A stretch of 64,000 bases of DNA. Source: Nocardioides jensenii JCM 1364 = NBRC 14755 (GTDB taxonomy: Bacteria > Actinomycetota > Actinomycetes > Propionibacteriales > Nocardioidaceae). Below, piece by piece: positions 28,519 through 37,203 of this stretch. The notes below the pieces were generated by a model, which was given only the letters and a program-made list of their open reading frames with translations, did not search any database and was not told the origin of the DNA. The stretch lies in the NCBI RefSeq assembly GCF_001552535.1, contig NZ_BCRJ01000003.1, forward strand, positions 124,001-188,000, read 5' to 3'. Made by a program: the position numbers and the translations under genes. Every line of letters begins with the position of its first letter. Within the stretch, counting starts at the first letter, position 1.

Positions 28519-29367
28519 TCAGGTGGGTGCGTTGTCGGTGGACAGGTGTGCGGGTTCGAGCAGCAGGCGTGCTGCCGAAATCAGGTGGGGTGGCACAGGG
28601 CGCGAGTCCAGGCCGTTGACTGCGAGTTCGCGGTCCTCGGGGATCTCGACGCACCGGTCCTGAGCCAGGGCGCGGTGTGTGGCCGCCCCTCCGGCGTGCT
28701 CCAGTCCGCGCGGCCACTTCTTGCGGCGCGGGCCGCGGACGGCGAGGGTGATCTGTTCGGGTTGCCAGTGGCTGGCGAGCATGTCCATCGCGACCGCCAG
28801 TCGGCGCATCCCCGGGATGGTCGCTGTGGTGACCACGACGACTTGGTTTGCGGTGCGGACTGCATCGGCGAGCCAGCAGTCGGTACCCAGCAGTTGCCCG
28901 ACCTCCCACCCCACGTCGAGGATCGTCAGCTGGTTCTCGTGCACAGCATCGGTCGGCACGGGCACGTGGTCGACGGCGGCCAGGATCTCGCTGGCCCGCT
29001 CGAGCACGACATGGTCGCGTTTGCCTTGGCGCCACCGGTCCGCGTGCAGACCGAGTTCCGCAGTGCTTGCCGCAGTGAGGCCCGAAGTGCTCACAGAGCA
29101 GCACTCGAGGATGCGCACCGGCGACACGGCCGCGAGCCCGGCAGCGAGGGCGACAGTGCTGGCGCCAGCGGAACCAATTGCTCCGAGTACCGCGATGGTG
29201 TGTTCGCCGGTGGCCCGGGACCAGACTTCCAACTCGTCGGTGGTCACCCGGCCCCGTGGCTTGCTGATAACGCGATGGCCGGTGCGGAAGTCGCCCGCGT
29301 TGACGGCCTGCCATGCACGCTTGAGCTCGTCGACACCAACCGGCCTCGTTGCGGCCTGGGTGCTCAC
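28519..29367 (-). CDS. MinD/ParA-like ATPase-fold protein of the transfer operon
   Basis: 282 residues. Residues about 57-85 read HTIAVLGAIGSAGASTVALA, the place of a deviant Walker A. The GSAGAST form lacks the lysine of GK[ST], so nucleotide binding may be altered. Further MinD-like strands follow: LTILDVGWEVGQLL and NQVVVVTTATIPGMRRLAVAM. The same lysine-less loop occurs in the CpaE-like protein at 49846, and this form is common in actinobacterial secretion clusters. A role in placing or triggering the transfer machine at the membrane is inferred. Its start overlaps the previous gene by 4 bp. Confidence 0.7.
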   Translation of the reverse strand: MSTQAATRPVGVDELKRAWQAVNAGDFRTGHRVISKPRGRVTTDELEVWSRATGEHTIAVLGAIGSAGASTVALAAGLAAVSPVRILECCSVSTSGLTAASTAELGLHADRWRQGKRDHVVLERASEILAAVDHVPVPTDAVHENQLTILDVGWEVGQLLGTDCWLADAVRTANQVVVVTTATIPGMRRLAVAMDMLASHWQPEQITLAVRGPRRKKWPRGLEHAGGAATHRALAQDRCVEIPEDRELAVNGLDSRPVPPHLISAARLLLEPAHLSTDNAPT

Positions 29368-29585
29368 TGGGCCTCCCCCACGCCAGACCAGCGGAACTCC
29401 AATGCCGCGCGCACCTCGTCCGGTGTGAGGCCGGCCAGGTCTCGCTTGGCGGCCTGCACGACGTAGAGCTGCTCGACGCAGCCGGTGAGTTGAGTGATCG
29501 CGTCGGTCTCGCGGCCAGCGATCGTGAACAGCTCGGCAATCTGTGCCGGCGTCCTGGGGGCTTCGTCGTTCTGGTTATTTGTCAT
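29364..29585 (-). CDS. Small hypothetical protein in the transfer operon
   Basis: 73 residues from the ATG at 29585, preceded by GGAGGTG; its stop overlaps the next start by 4 bp. It is acidic and helical (TPAQIAELFTIAGRETDAITQL, then LAGLTPDEVRAALEFRW). No membrane segment is seen. It may be a small partner of the MinD-like protein, judging only by coupling. Confidence 0.6.
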   Translation of the reverse strand: MTNNQNDEAPRTPAQIAELFTIAGRETDAITQLTGCVEQLYVVQAAKRDLAGLTPDEVRAALEFRWSGVGEAQ

Positions 29586-29646
29586 GGGCTTCACCACCTC
29601 CAGTCGCCTATGTGTCGAGGGGTGCCGGGAGCGATCATTGGTCCGT

Positions 29647-30600
29647 TCATTCGTCATGGCCGAACTTCCCCGGCGCGGCCACGGCGAGCGCACGTATGCT
29701 GCGCTTTCCGTGGCGGCGGACGGTGGCCTCGGCAACTCCGACGCGAGGTGCGACCCGCTTCGAGAGCTCGTCGCTCAGTAAGCCCCCATAGCCGCGGGTC
29801 AGATTGCGGGTCTTGACCCGGTCGGCTTCATCGACCAGGCACAGCAGCAGGTAACGGTCGTTAAGGCTGATGACGTTGCACTCGCACGCCCAGGCGAGCA
29901 GCTGGAGGAGTTCCTCAGCGGCCTCCGGCTCCTCATCGGGGCCGGAGCTGTCGGCGAGGATGCCGGGCCGGTGGTGCAGTGCCCCGGCGGCTCGTTCGGT
30001 TGGCATTTCGCCGATGCTGCGTGCACCGCTTCCGCGGTCAGCTGGGTCGCCGGCCGAGAAGGATTCGACGAGGGTCGTGTTGGCCCAGGTGCGGTCGGCT
30101 CGGGAGACGTGGAAGAAGTCGCCGACCTCGCGCAGCACCCCAACACGGGTGTTGGCCAGGATATTGGCAGCTACCTTCCGCAGCCGGCGCCAAGGGAAGG
30201 TGCGCGCCTCGATCCACAGTTGGGAGGCCACCAGTTCGTCGATGCGCTCAACCGCCGACCAACCGCCGGCTTGGACCGGTTGGCTGTCGCGGAAGACCTC
30301 CTTCGGTGGCATCCTGCTCAGCCAGCCGGCGAGCCTGCAGGCACCCGGGAGCAGGCACTTGGCGAGCGCGGCTGTCGCCGCGATGTCGTCGCCGCCGTCC
30401 GGCGCGGCCAGCATCGCCAAGGCCAGGAGTACCTCGTCGGCCACCTCCGGGTCCGCCGAGGGCAGCCACGCGCGAAGGTCATCGAACTCCGCGACGACGG
30501 CGAGGCGCGAATCCGCATCCACCCATGTGCCCCACTTGCTGCGGGCCTGGTCGAGCAGTCCGCTGTTGTCGTCGAGGTTCAACTGATCGCCAACACTCAT
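29647..30600 (-). CDS. Putative DNA-binding protein with sigma-factor-like C-terminal HTH, first gene of transfer operon
   Basis: 317 residues from the ATG at 30600, with AAGGAG 8 bp upstream; an earlier in-frame ATG at 30618 overlaps that site. Residues 1-230 are helical with no known family (ADPEVADEVLLALAMLAAPD, WIEARTFPWRRLRKVAANIL). Residues about 250-310 (LNDRYLLLCLVDEADRVKTR, then VAPRVGVAEATVRRHGKRSI) look like a sigma-70 region-4-type helix-turn-helix. As first gene behind a long repeat-rich leader, it could regulate transfer-operon transcription. That is inference. Confidence 0.55.
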   Translation of the reverse strand: MSVGDQLNLDDNSGLLDQARSKWGTWVDADSRLAVVAEFDDLRAWLPSADPEVADEVLLALAMLAAPDGGDDIAATAALAKCLLPGACRLAGWLSRMPPKEVFRDSQPVQAGGWSAVERIDELVASQLWIEARTFPWRRLRKVAANILANTRVGVLREVGDFFHVSRADRTWANTTLVESFSAGDPADRGSGARSIGEMPTERAAGALHHRPGILADSSGPDEEPEAAEELLQLLAWACECNVISLNDRYLLLCLVDEADRVKTRNLTRGYGGLLSDELSKRVAPRVGVAEATVRRHGKRSIRALAVAAPGKFGHDE

Positions 30601-31023
30601 CGCACGCGCTCCTTTCATCCGTGGTTGATCACGGCAAGAAAGGTCGCGTCCACACGTCCCCGCACCCGTCCCCCCTAACGCCCGATTTGAAGGGGGGACG
30701 CAGGGAGGGACGCCCGTTTGTGCAGGTCAGAGGGCGTCCCCCCGAAAGTTCAGAAGACTTCGGATTTGACCCTGTTCGGCATCTACTGTCGAGAGGCACT
30801 GAAGATTGACAAACCGTTGTCATTGTCAAGGTCTACTCGGTCAGTCGACTTTGGTGCCTGCAAAGTAGCGGCGTGAATGAAGCCGGTAGTTGCGGTGGCC
30901 GGGTTCCGGACGTCGGGCACAAGAGGCTGACACCCGTTGACCGGGCATGAGGTGGTGAGGGGCGCAGCGGGGACCGGAATCGACTAGCCTGGCGAAGCTT
31001 CGTGGCATTGGATCGGGAGTCGC
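30601..31023. promoter_or_regulatory. Leader and promoter region of transfer operon with interlocking inverted repeats
   Basis: This 423-bp region holds no plausible gene. Repeats on the plus strand are CGTCCCCCC at 30667-30675, GGGGGGACG at 30692-30700, GGGACGCCC at 30707-30715, GGGCGTCCC at 30732-30740 and CGTCCCCCC again at 30735-30743. The 30692 block can pair perfectly with either CGTCCCCCC copy, so at least two exclusive hairpins can form. Farther up, TTGACA and TGTCAA form an inverted repeat with 12 bp between them (about 30806-30829), which could be an operator or contain the -35 box of the leftward promoter. Either an attenuator-like RNA switch or a set of protein-binding repeats would fit. 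Confidence 0.5.
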
Positions 31024-31572
31024 TCAACCTTCTTCCAAGAGCGACTTGGAACGGTCGAGTTCCGCTCGCAGGAGTTGGGCGCGAAGTCGTTGCCCGGTCA
31101 GTACCGGGCTGCCCTCGTCATTTGCTTCCATCTGTGCCACGAACGCGTCCAGCACATCGACCGCGTCTCGAGTCATTGTCTGGAGTGTGGCGGCTGTGAC
31201 TTCGAAGGACTGCAGTTCGTCAAGGTTGGCCGGCACGCGGTCGTGTCCGAAATGCATCACGTACTTGCTGGCGCGGTGCCAGTAATCCGTGAGTCGCTCT
31301 GCCGAATGAGTCGACGGCGCAGTCCACCCCTCGACGCCGAATTGTGCTGGCCCGAAGTCCAGCGTGTTCGTCTTTCGAGTGAGGAACTCAGCGATCAGGC
31401 GGATGTGTACGTAGAAGGCGTCCAGCATCGCCAGGGCCGGGAGCAGGTCATCACTGTCCTGCGCAGTTTGGTAGCGGTCTGAGATCTCGGCGAGCATGCG
31501 CATCGAGTACGCCAACTGGTAGGCGTACCGCATCTCAGGTGAGTTCACTCGGTTCTCGAAGGAAGCCGCCAT
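31024..31572 (-). CDS. Hypothetical all-helical protein downstream of hsdR
   Basis: 182 residues from the ATG at 31572 (a GTG one codon earlier is possible), starting 17 bp after the hsdR stop, so it closes the restriction operon. The product is predicted wholly helical (MLDAFYVHIRLIAEFLTRKT, LTDYWHRASKYVMHFGHDR, ATLQTMTRDAVDVLDAFV). The layout faintly recalls HEPN-like or AbiV-type helical bundles, but the R-x4-6-H nuclease motif is not clear. Not recognised with confidence. It may be an accessory or regulatory factor of the restriction system. Confidence 0.6.
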   Translation of the reverse strand: MAASFENRVNSPEMRYAYQLAYSMRMLAEISDRYQTAQDSDDLLPALAMLDAFYVHIRLIAEFLTRKTNTLDFGPAQFGVEGWTAPSTHSAERLTDYWHRASKYVMHFGHDRVPANLDELQSFEVTAATLQTMTRDAVDVLDAFVAQMEANDEGSPVLTGQRLRAQLLRAELDRSKSLLEEG

Positions 31573-31589
31573 CACTCACGGTCCAATGA

Positions 31590-34500
31590 TCAAGCGACAC
31601 CGCTTGGCATTGCGTGAGCGTTGACGTCGCGGAGGATGTCGACGATGACCTCGAAGTCGCTGGGGAAGATGACGTCGACGTGGCCGTGGTCCACGTACGG
31701 CGACTCGTAGAGGCGCGCTGGCTCCATGATGCCGTTGGCGGTGAGCTCGTCGACGATGAGCGAGACGAATCGGACCTGCTCGACGGAGAACTCCGACTCA
31801 TCGAGGAACGCTCCGAATGCCTCGGCGGCGGCAGCCCGGTCGAGGCCGACCAAGGAGCGGATGAACGGGCCGAGGGCCCCAGCGCGCTCGGTGACCCACG
31901 CGAGGTCGACTTGCTGGTCGCCACTGGAGGCGACAAGCATGCCGGAGAGGGCATCGAGGTCCTCGGGGGTCAGTTGCTTGTTGCGGCGCAGTCGCTGCAG
32001 CGCGACGTGGTCCTCGTGTTCCTTCAGGTAGGCCTGTGCCTTGGCGCGGAATCTCTCCCAGTTCATGCCGGAGGTGACTTGCGGAAGGTCGATGAGGGTC
32101 GACTCCTCCAGGGTGTCCTCGAAGTCGGTGTAGACGGGGTTCTGCTTGGTCTTCTCGACGAAGCGAACCAGGCCGCGGATCCGCTGACGCATCACCTCGA
32201 GCATGGGCAGGGTGACGTCCACCCACCACTCGTCGCCGGCTACCTCGTCGAGCAACACCAGCTGTTCGGCCACCGAGGGAATGGCCTTCTTCGGCAGAAG
32301 AGCAGCGGCGATGGCCTGGACGGTCTCACGGATCCGCTCGGCGGCAACAGCGTCCCCCTCCAGCTGAGCGAGCTGACGGCGCAGCACGAGCAGGTCAAAC
32401 CTCTTCGCGTCCTCGTCGGGATCGCGCACAGTCGACGGCAGACCAGCGAGGTGCCCCAGGATCTCGGAGGCGTCCTCCTTCGTCACCGTTGCCCACCGGT
32501 CGGCCGAGGACCAGGTCTCCACCTGCTGCCGATGGGCACGCACGAGGAAGTTGTCGAGGTTCATCCCGGCGATGATCTCGTGCAGCCAGGCCGTATTGGC
32601 GTCGCGCAGGGGCTTCTCGACGGCCGCGTGATCGAGGGCGAGCACAAGTCCGAGGCGGGATTCGAAGAGGCGCTGGGTGAGCGACTTCTGGTGCGAACCT
32701 TCGGAGCCGGGCAGATCCTGGCCGAAGTAGTCGAGGTTGCCGCAGAAGTCGAAGACGAAGAAGTCCTTCTTGTCTTCGCCGAGGCCGAACAGGTCTGGGC
32801 GCAGTCGGGTGCCGCGGCCGATCATCTGCCAGAACTTCGACTTCGACCGCACCATCTTGAAGAACACCAGGTTGACGACGTCAGGCACGTCGATGCCGGT
32901 GTCGAGCATGTCGACGCTGATGGCGATGTGTGGCGGCTTCTCGGGTTGCGAGAAGCTGTCGATCAGGCTCTGGGCGTACGTCGCCGCGTGGGTGATCACG
33001 CGCGCGAACTCACCGCCGTACTCGGGGTAGGCGATGTTGAAGCGCTTCTCGATGAACTCGGCATGGGCCTGGTTCTTGGCGAAGATGATTGTCTTGCCCA
33101 GACGGTCGCCGCCGGCAACCTTGTAGCCGTCGGTCATTAGGGTGGCGAGCACCTTGTCGACAGTGTCCTCGTTGAAGAGGAAGCGGTTCAGCTCCTCGGA
33201 GTCGATCGCCTCGGGCGGGCCGTCGTCGCCCCAGTCGAGGGCGTCCCACTCGTCCTTCTCCTCATCGGAGAGTTCGTCATAGCGGATGCCCTGCCGCAGG
33301 AACTTGGTGCCCACCGAGACACCGAACGGCGGCACCAGGAAGCCGTCACCGACCGCCTCGTCGAGGCCGTAGGCGTCGGTCGGTACGCCGTCCTCGAGGT
33401 AGAAGAGCCGGTATGTGTTGTGGTCGACCTCGTCCTTGGGGGTCGCGGTGAGCCCGACCAGATATGCGTCGGACCAGTCGAAGATCGCGCCGTACTTCTT
33501 GTAGACCGACCGGTGTGCCTCGTCGATCACGATGAGGTCGAAGTGTCCCGGTCCGAACCTTCGACTTCCACCGTCGACGTCATTGATGAGGTTCATGATC
33601 GTCGGGTACGTCGAGGCGTAGACCCGTCCGTCGGTGGTCTTCTCCGTCACGAGATTGACGGTGGTCACTGAAGGCAAGTGGGTCTTGAACGCATTGACCG
33701 CCTGGTTGACCAAGGCCGTGCGGTCGGCGAGGAAGAGCACCCGCTTGACCCAGTTGGACTTCATCAACTGGTCGACCAGGGCGATGACGGTGCGCGTCTT
33801 GCCAGCGCCCGTTGCCATCACGAGCAGGGCCTCCCGCTCGCGCTTGTCGAAGGCTGAGCCGATCGCCTTGATCGCGCGGGTCTGGTAGTAGCGTTCGACG
33901 ATGGTGCCGTCGATCGCCGCGCCAGCGAGTGGCAGCCGGGTCTGCCTCCGCTGGACCATCAGCTCGAGCTCGTCGCGGGTGTAGAACCCCTGCACCTCTC
34001 GGGGTGAGTATCCCGAGCTGCCGAAAGCGGCGTCGTCCCAGACCCAGTGCTGGTAGCCGTTGCTGTAGAAGATCACCGGTCGTCGGCCGAACTCGGCCTG
34101 CAGGCAATCGGCGTACAGCTTCGCTTGCTGCTGACCCACCTGGGGGCTCTTGGTCGTACGCTTTGCCTCCACCACCGCGAGGGGCAGCCCGTCAGCGCCC
34201 CACAGCACGTAGTCGACGAACCCCTTGCCCTCGTTGTTCGGCATGCCCACGACTGGGTACTCACGATCACGCTCTCGATCGAGGGGCCAGCCAGACTCAG
34301 CAAGGAGCACGTCAATGATGAACCGCCGGGTCTCGGCCTCGGAGTAGTCATGGTCATCCGGTCTGGTGTTCGCTGTCTGCGCGGCGGCGATCTGTGCCTT
34401 GAGCGCAGCAATCTCGGCATCTTTGGTAGCCGACAGGTCGTCGCGCTCGGCCAATGCCTTGGCGTGGGCGTCGTCCTGCGCCTTGAACTTGGCCGCCAGT

Positions 34501-34955
34501 TTCACCAGCTCGTCGCGTGAGAGCGGTGCGAGTTTGGCCGCGAGCGCGGGGTCGAACTGGCCGCCGGTCGGCACCGCCGCGGGGTCTGTCGAGTGGTGGT
34601 ACGCCGCGAACACCATCACGTGGAACAGCTCGCGCAGCACCTGGAGTGCCGTCTGTGGCTGGATCGCGCGGCCCTCGTGGGCCGCGGCGTTGCCCAGACG
34701 GCGGATGAGATTGAGCTTCGCGACGATGCCGATGCCGACCTTTGCCTTGAAGGCTGCGTCGTTGATCCGGGCGGCGAGGTCGTCCTGATAGGGCACCTGG
34801 AGCCCCATCACGTCGTACAGGTGTCGCACCAGCTGCTCGATCGCCCTCCGGCTGTAGAAGCAGGCGGCGGCCGGGTCGCTCGACAGGTACGATTCCCCGC
34901 GCACGCAGTCGGCATGCACCGAAGGAAGAGTCTTGGCGAAGACGAAGTTGCTCAT
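31590..34955 (-). CDS. hsdR: Type I restriction endonuclease subunit R (HsdR, EcoEI-like)
   Basis: 1121 residues from the ATG at 34955 (MSNFVFAK, a common HsdR start); an upstream in-frame ATG at 34976 would overlap the previous gene. Residues about 10-110 are DUF4145-like. A coiled coil follows near 150-195. The PD-(D/E)xK nuclease has LPLAVVEAKRTTK at about 260. The DEAD/SF2 translocase has MATGAGKTRTV, VIDEAHRS, VGLTATP and MIGRGTRLRPD between about 375 and 720. The last 250 residues are the EcoEI-type C-terminal domain. It works with HsdM and HsdS to cut unmodified foreign DNA after translocation. No break or missing motif is seen, so it appears functional. Confidence 0.93.
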   Translation of the reverse strand: MSNFVFAKTLPSVHADCVRGESYLSSDPAAACFYSRRAIEQLVRHLYDVMGLQVPYQDDLAARINDAAFKAKVGIGIVAKLNLIRRLGNAAAHEGRAIQPQTALQVLRELFHVMVFAAYHHSTDPAAVPTGGQFDPALAAKLAPLSRDELVKLAAKFKAQDDAHAKALAERDDLSATKDAEIAALKAQIAAAQTANTRPDDHDYSEAETRRFIIDVLLAESGWPLDRERDREYPVVGMPNNEGKGFVDYVLWGADGLPLAVVEAKRTTKSPQVGQQQAKLYADCLQAEFGRRPVIFYSNGYQHWVWDDAAFGSSGYSPREVQGFYTRDELELMVQRRQTRLPLAGAAIDGTIVERYYQTRAIKAIGSAFDKREREALLVMATGAGKTRTVIALVDQLMKSNWVKRVLFLADRTALVNQAVNAFKTHLPSVTTVNLVTEKTTDGRVYASTYPTIMNLINDVDGGSRRFGPGHFDLIVIDEAHRSVYKKYGAIFDWSDAYLVGLTATPKDEVDHNTYRLFYLEDGVPTDAYGLDEAVGDGFLVPPFGVSVGTKFLRQGIRYDELSDEEKDEWDALDWGDDGPPEAIDSEELNRFLFNEDTVDKVLATLMTDGYKVAGGDRLGKTIIFAKNQAHAEFIEKRFNIAYPEYGGEFARVITHAATYAQSLIDSFSQPEKPPHIAISVDMLDTGIDVPDVVNLVFFKMVRSKSKFWQMIGRGTRLRPDLFGLGEDKKDFFVFDFCGNLDYFGQDLPGSEGSHQKSLTQRLFESRLGLVLALDHAAVEKPLRDANTAWLHEIIAGMNLDNFLVRAHRQQVETWSSADRWATVTKEDASEILGHLAGLPSTVRDPDEDAKRFDLLVLRRQLAQLEGDAVAAERIRETVQAIAAALLPKKAIPSVAEQLVLLDEVAGDEWWVDVTLPMLEVMRQRIRGLVRFVEKTKQNPVYTDFEDTLEESTLIDLPQVTSGMNWERFRAKAQAYLKEHEDHVALQRLRRNKQLTPEDLDALSGMLVASSGDQQVDLAWVTERAGALGPFIRSLVGLDRAAAAEAFGAFLDESEFSVEQVRFVSLIVDELTANGIMEPARLYESPYVDHGHVDVIFPSDFEVIVDILRDVNAHAMPSGVA

Positions 34956-34962
34956 ACCCCGC

Positions 34963-36045
34963 TCACTCACCCTCATCGCCGAGGTCGAAGTGCGCAGTCA
35001 GCCTCTCGAGCGTGAACTCCTGTCGGAGCTTGCAGGCACTGTGCTGACTCGCGAACATGCCCTTCTCCCAGAACCCAGCCTCGAGGGGACGGGCGTCAAT
35101 CCATTCCACGGGCACAACCCACTCGGCGGTGTCATCGTGTCGGCCCGGATCGCTCGAGTACGTTCCTTGCACTGCTTGAGTGGCGAGCGGCAACCAGTTG
35201 CCGTCCACGTGGACCTCGGCGTCCTCGAAGCGAGATGCCGGCGCCAAGACTCGGCCCACGGCGACGTAGCGCATCGGGGGAACGTTGACCCATATGCGGG
35301 CGTCCTTCGGCAGCGACCGCATGGCCTGCGACCACATCTTCCCTCCGCCACCCGACACGAATCCGAACTGGCGTGCGTCGTCCCACACGCGCTCACCACC
35401 AGCGAAGGAGATGTACCAGTCCTTGCCATTCCAGGCCGCGCGCTTGCTCTTCTTGCTTCCCGTGGTCGCGGTCGGTGTCTCGTCGTCCGACGCAGTAAGC
35501 CAGGAGCGGGCCAGGTAGCGACGCCCGTCGTCCTCGAGATAGGAGAAGAAGGCCGCGTTGACCGGAACACCGAAGTCGCGAAGGTAGTTGACGATGCGCT
35601 CCGAGCTGGCATCGAGCTCGGCAGCCACGATGGTGAGACTCAGATCCCCGTTGAGCTCGTCGGGCGGTGCACTGCCGAAGACGTCCTCGAACGCGGCCTC
35701 GAACGGCTGGTCGAGGTGCTTGGTGGCAATGTCGATGATGTCGTCGCGTGACAGTGTCGAGGCCCACGAGCCGTAGTCAAGCACCTGGGCGACGACCTCT
35801 CGTGGCGTCTTGTCGCGCTTGAGTTCCAACAGATTGAGATTGCCGTCGGCGTCGATTGCCAGCAGGTCGAGCCGTGACCCGTACGGCGTGATCACCTCAC
35901 TGCCAATGACCAGAAGCCGCTCGCCGAGCAGCGACGGGTCGCGCTTCAAGAACTCGTGCAGATCCTTCTCCGCCGGGAGCACCGACGTCGTCAGCGGCTT
36001 CGGCTCATCGCCATCGATGCGCCACATCCTCATCTCAACGGGCAT
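34963..36045 (-). CDS. NucS/DUF91-like nuclease encoded inside the type I restriction operon
   Basis: 360 residues. Residues about 25-100 carry a PD-(D/E)xK core: E(26)KDLHEFLK, LLVIGSEV, GSRLDLLAIDADGNLNLLELKRD and AQVLDYGSW, which matches the C-terminal nuclease domain of NucS (DUF91). Residues 120-360 include WTASDDE-type and NGKDWYISFAGG segments, a domain I know only from uncharacterised accessory proteins of restriction loci. It lies between hsdS (stop 3 bp before its ATG) and hsdR (8 bp gap), so it is co-expressed with them. Type I systems normally need no such enzyme; it may add a second cleavage activity. Confidence 0.75.
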   Translation of the reverse strand: MPVEMRMWRIDGDEPKPLTTSVLPAEKDLHEFLKRDPSLLGERLLVIGSEVITPYGSRLDLLAIDADGNLNLLELKRDKTPREVVAQVLDYGSWASTLSRDDIIDIATKHLDQPFEAAFEDVFGSAPPDELNGDLSLTIVAAELDASSERIVNYLRDFGVPVNAAFFSYLEDDGRRYLARSWLTASDDETPTATTGSKKSKRAAWNGKDWYISFAGGERVWDDARQFGFVSGGGGKMWSQAMRSLPKDARIWVNVPPMRYVAVGRVLAPASRFEDAEVHVDGNWLPLATQAVQGTYSSDPGRHDDTAEWVVPVEWIDARPLEAGFWEKGMFASQHSACKLRQEFTLERLTAHFDLGDEGE

Positions 36046-36048
36046 CAG

Positions 36049-37203
36049 TCAGAGCTCCCCTCGGAAGGCGCGAGATTGGAGAGAGTTGAAGAGCTCGTCG
36101 TCGGCGGAAAGGGCACGCTGTAGTGCGGCGCGCTCCCGGTCGATCTTCTCGATCCGTTCGGCGAAGTCGAGCTGTCGGTCGATGCGCGGCAGCGGTGCCT
36201 CATACTCCAAGAGTTTGGCCTTGCCAATGTTTCGCACTCCAGCTGCGCCGCTGGCGGTGTGGCGAATGAATGCGCGCGCATCGGCTGACCGGAGCACGCC
36301 CAGGATGAAGCCTTTGGTCACAGGACCGCTTGCAGTTGTCGTCAACCGCCAGACCTTGTCGGGAAGGAAGTAGTCGTCCGGCGCGTCGTCCACTACGGCT
36401 GTGGCCCCCAGGAGTTCGAGCGACCCGCTTGCTCGGCCGAACAGGATGTCCCCGCTGCGGAGTCGGTGAGTTTCTGGGGGTGAGTAGTCACGAGGCATTG
36501 GCTTGGATTCTGACGGGATAAATGTTCCGCCAGAGATCGCGCTGACTTTGATCACGCGGTTGACGGGGTGCGCGTCCATATCGTCACCCAAGACGTTCTT
36601 CCCGCTAATGAAGTCGACACCCATGTCCTTGAGCCGGGTTCGTTCGAGGACGTCGGCGAACATGTCGTTGAAGATCGACTGGGTCAGGGAGTCGAGGTGG
36701 GCAAGCACTTGGCGGCGTTTGGCGCGGAGGGTGTCGGCGTGGTCGAGGATCGCGGCGATGCGGCGCTGCTCGGGGAGGGGCGGGAGCAGTACCGGCAGGT
36801 TACCGAGCGCCGCCAACGAGATCGCCTTGCGGCGATGGACCGCCCCCTTGCCGAGCTGGGGGTAGAGGGCAAGCGCCCGTGGGCTCTTCAGATATCGGAT
36901 GAGGAATGCCGGATCGACGCGCGAGTCGTCCGTCCTGAATACCGTGTACATCGGGCTGATCAGTCCGCGTGCGGGCGCGATGCCGATTGAACCTTCGTCG
37001 AGGTGAATGGTTGCGTAGGCGAAGTCTCCAGGCTCGACGACCTTGTAGCCCGCAACGTCGCGGCTGAACACCTGCTTCTTGAAGTACTCCAGGCTCGGCA
37101 CGAACCCCGCGTGTTTGGTTACGGAGTACACCGGCAAGTCCGTCTCGCCCCCAGCCTTGTTCCCGGCAGGACGGACGAGCTCAGCGAGTGGAACGATGGT
37201 CAC
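36049..37203 (-). CDS. hsdS: Type I restriction-modification specificity subunit (HsdS)
   Basis: 384 residues; the GTG start overlaps the hsdM stop (GTGA). Two target-recognition domains span about 1-140 and 190-320. Each is followed by a conserved helical spacer. The first is LPVLLPPLPEQRRIAAILDHADTLRAKR; the second is PLPRIDRQLDFAERIEKIDRERAALQ near the end. HsdS sets the bipartite DNA target and holds two HsdM subunits. Length and two-spacer layout are normal. The first TRD is less than full typical length, so the recognised half-site cannot be guessed. Confidence 0.9.
   Translation of the reverse strand: MTIVPLAELVRPAGNKAGGETDLPVYSVTKHAGFVPSLEYFKKQVFSRDVAGYKVVEPGDFAYATIHLDEGSIGIAPARGLISPMYTVFRTDDSRVDPAFLIRYLKSPRALALYPQLGKGAVHRRKAISLAALGNLPVLLPPLPEQRRIAAILDHADTLRAKRRQVLAHLDSLTQSIFNDMFADVLERTRLKDMGVDFISGKNVLGDDMDAHPVNRVIKVSAISGGTFIPSESKPMPRDYSPPETHRLRSGDILFGRASGSLELLGATAVVDDAPDDYFLPDKVWRLTTTASGPVTKGFILGVLRSADARAFIRHTASGAAGVRNIGKAKLLEYEAPLPRIDRQLDFAERIEKIDRERAALQRALSADDELFNSLQSRAFRGEL

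Noticed and set aside
31614..33140. 508-codon plus-strand frame
   Set aside because: Antisense of hsdR; composition is valine/glutamate shadow.
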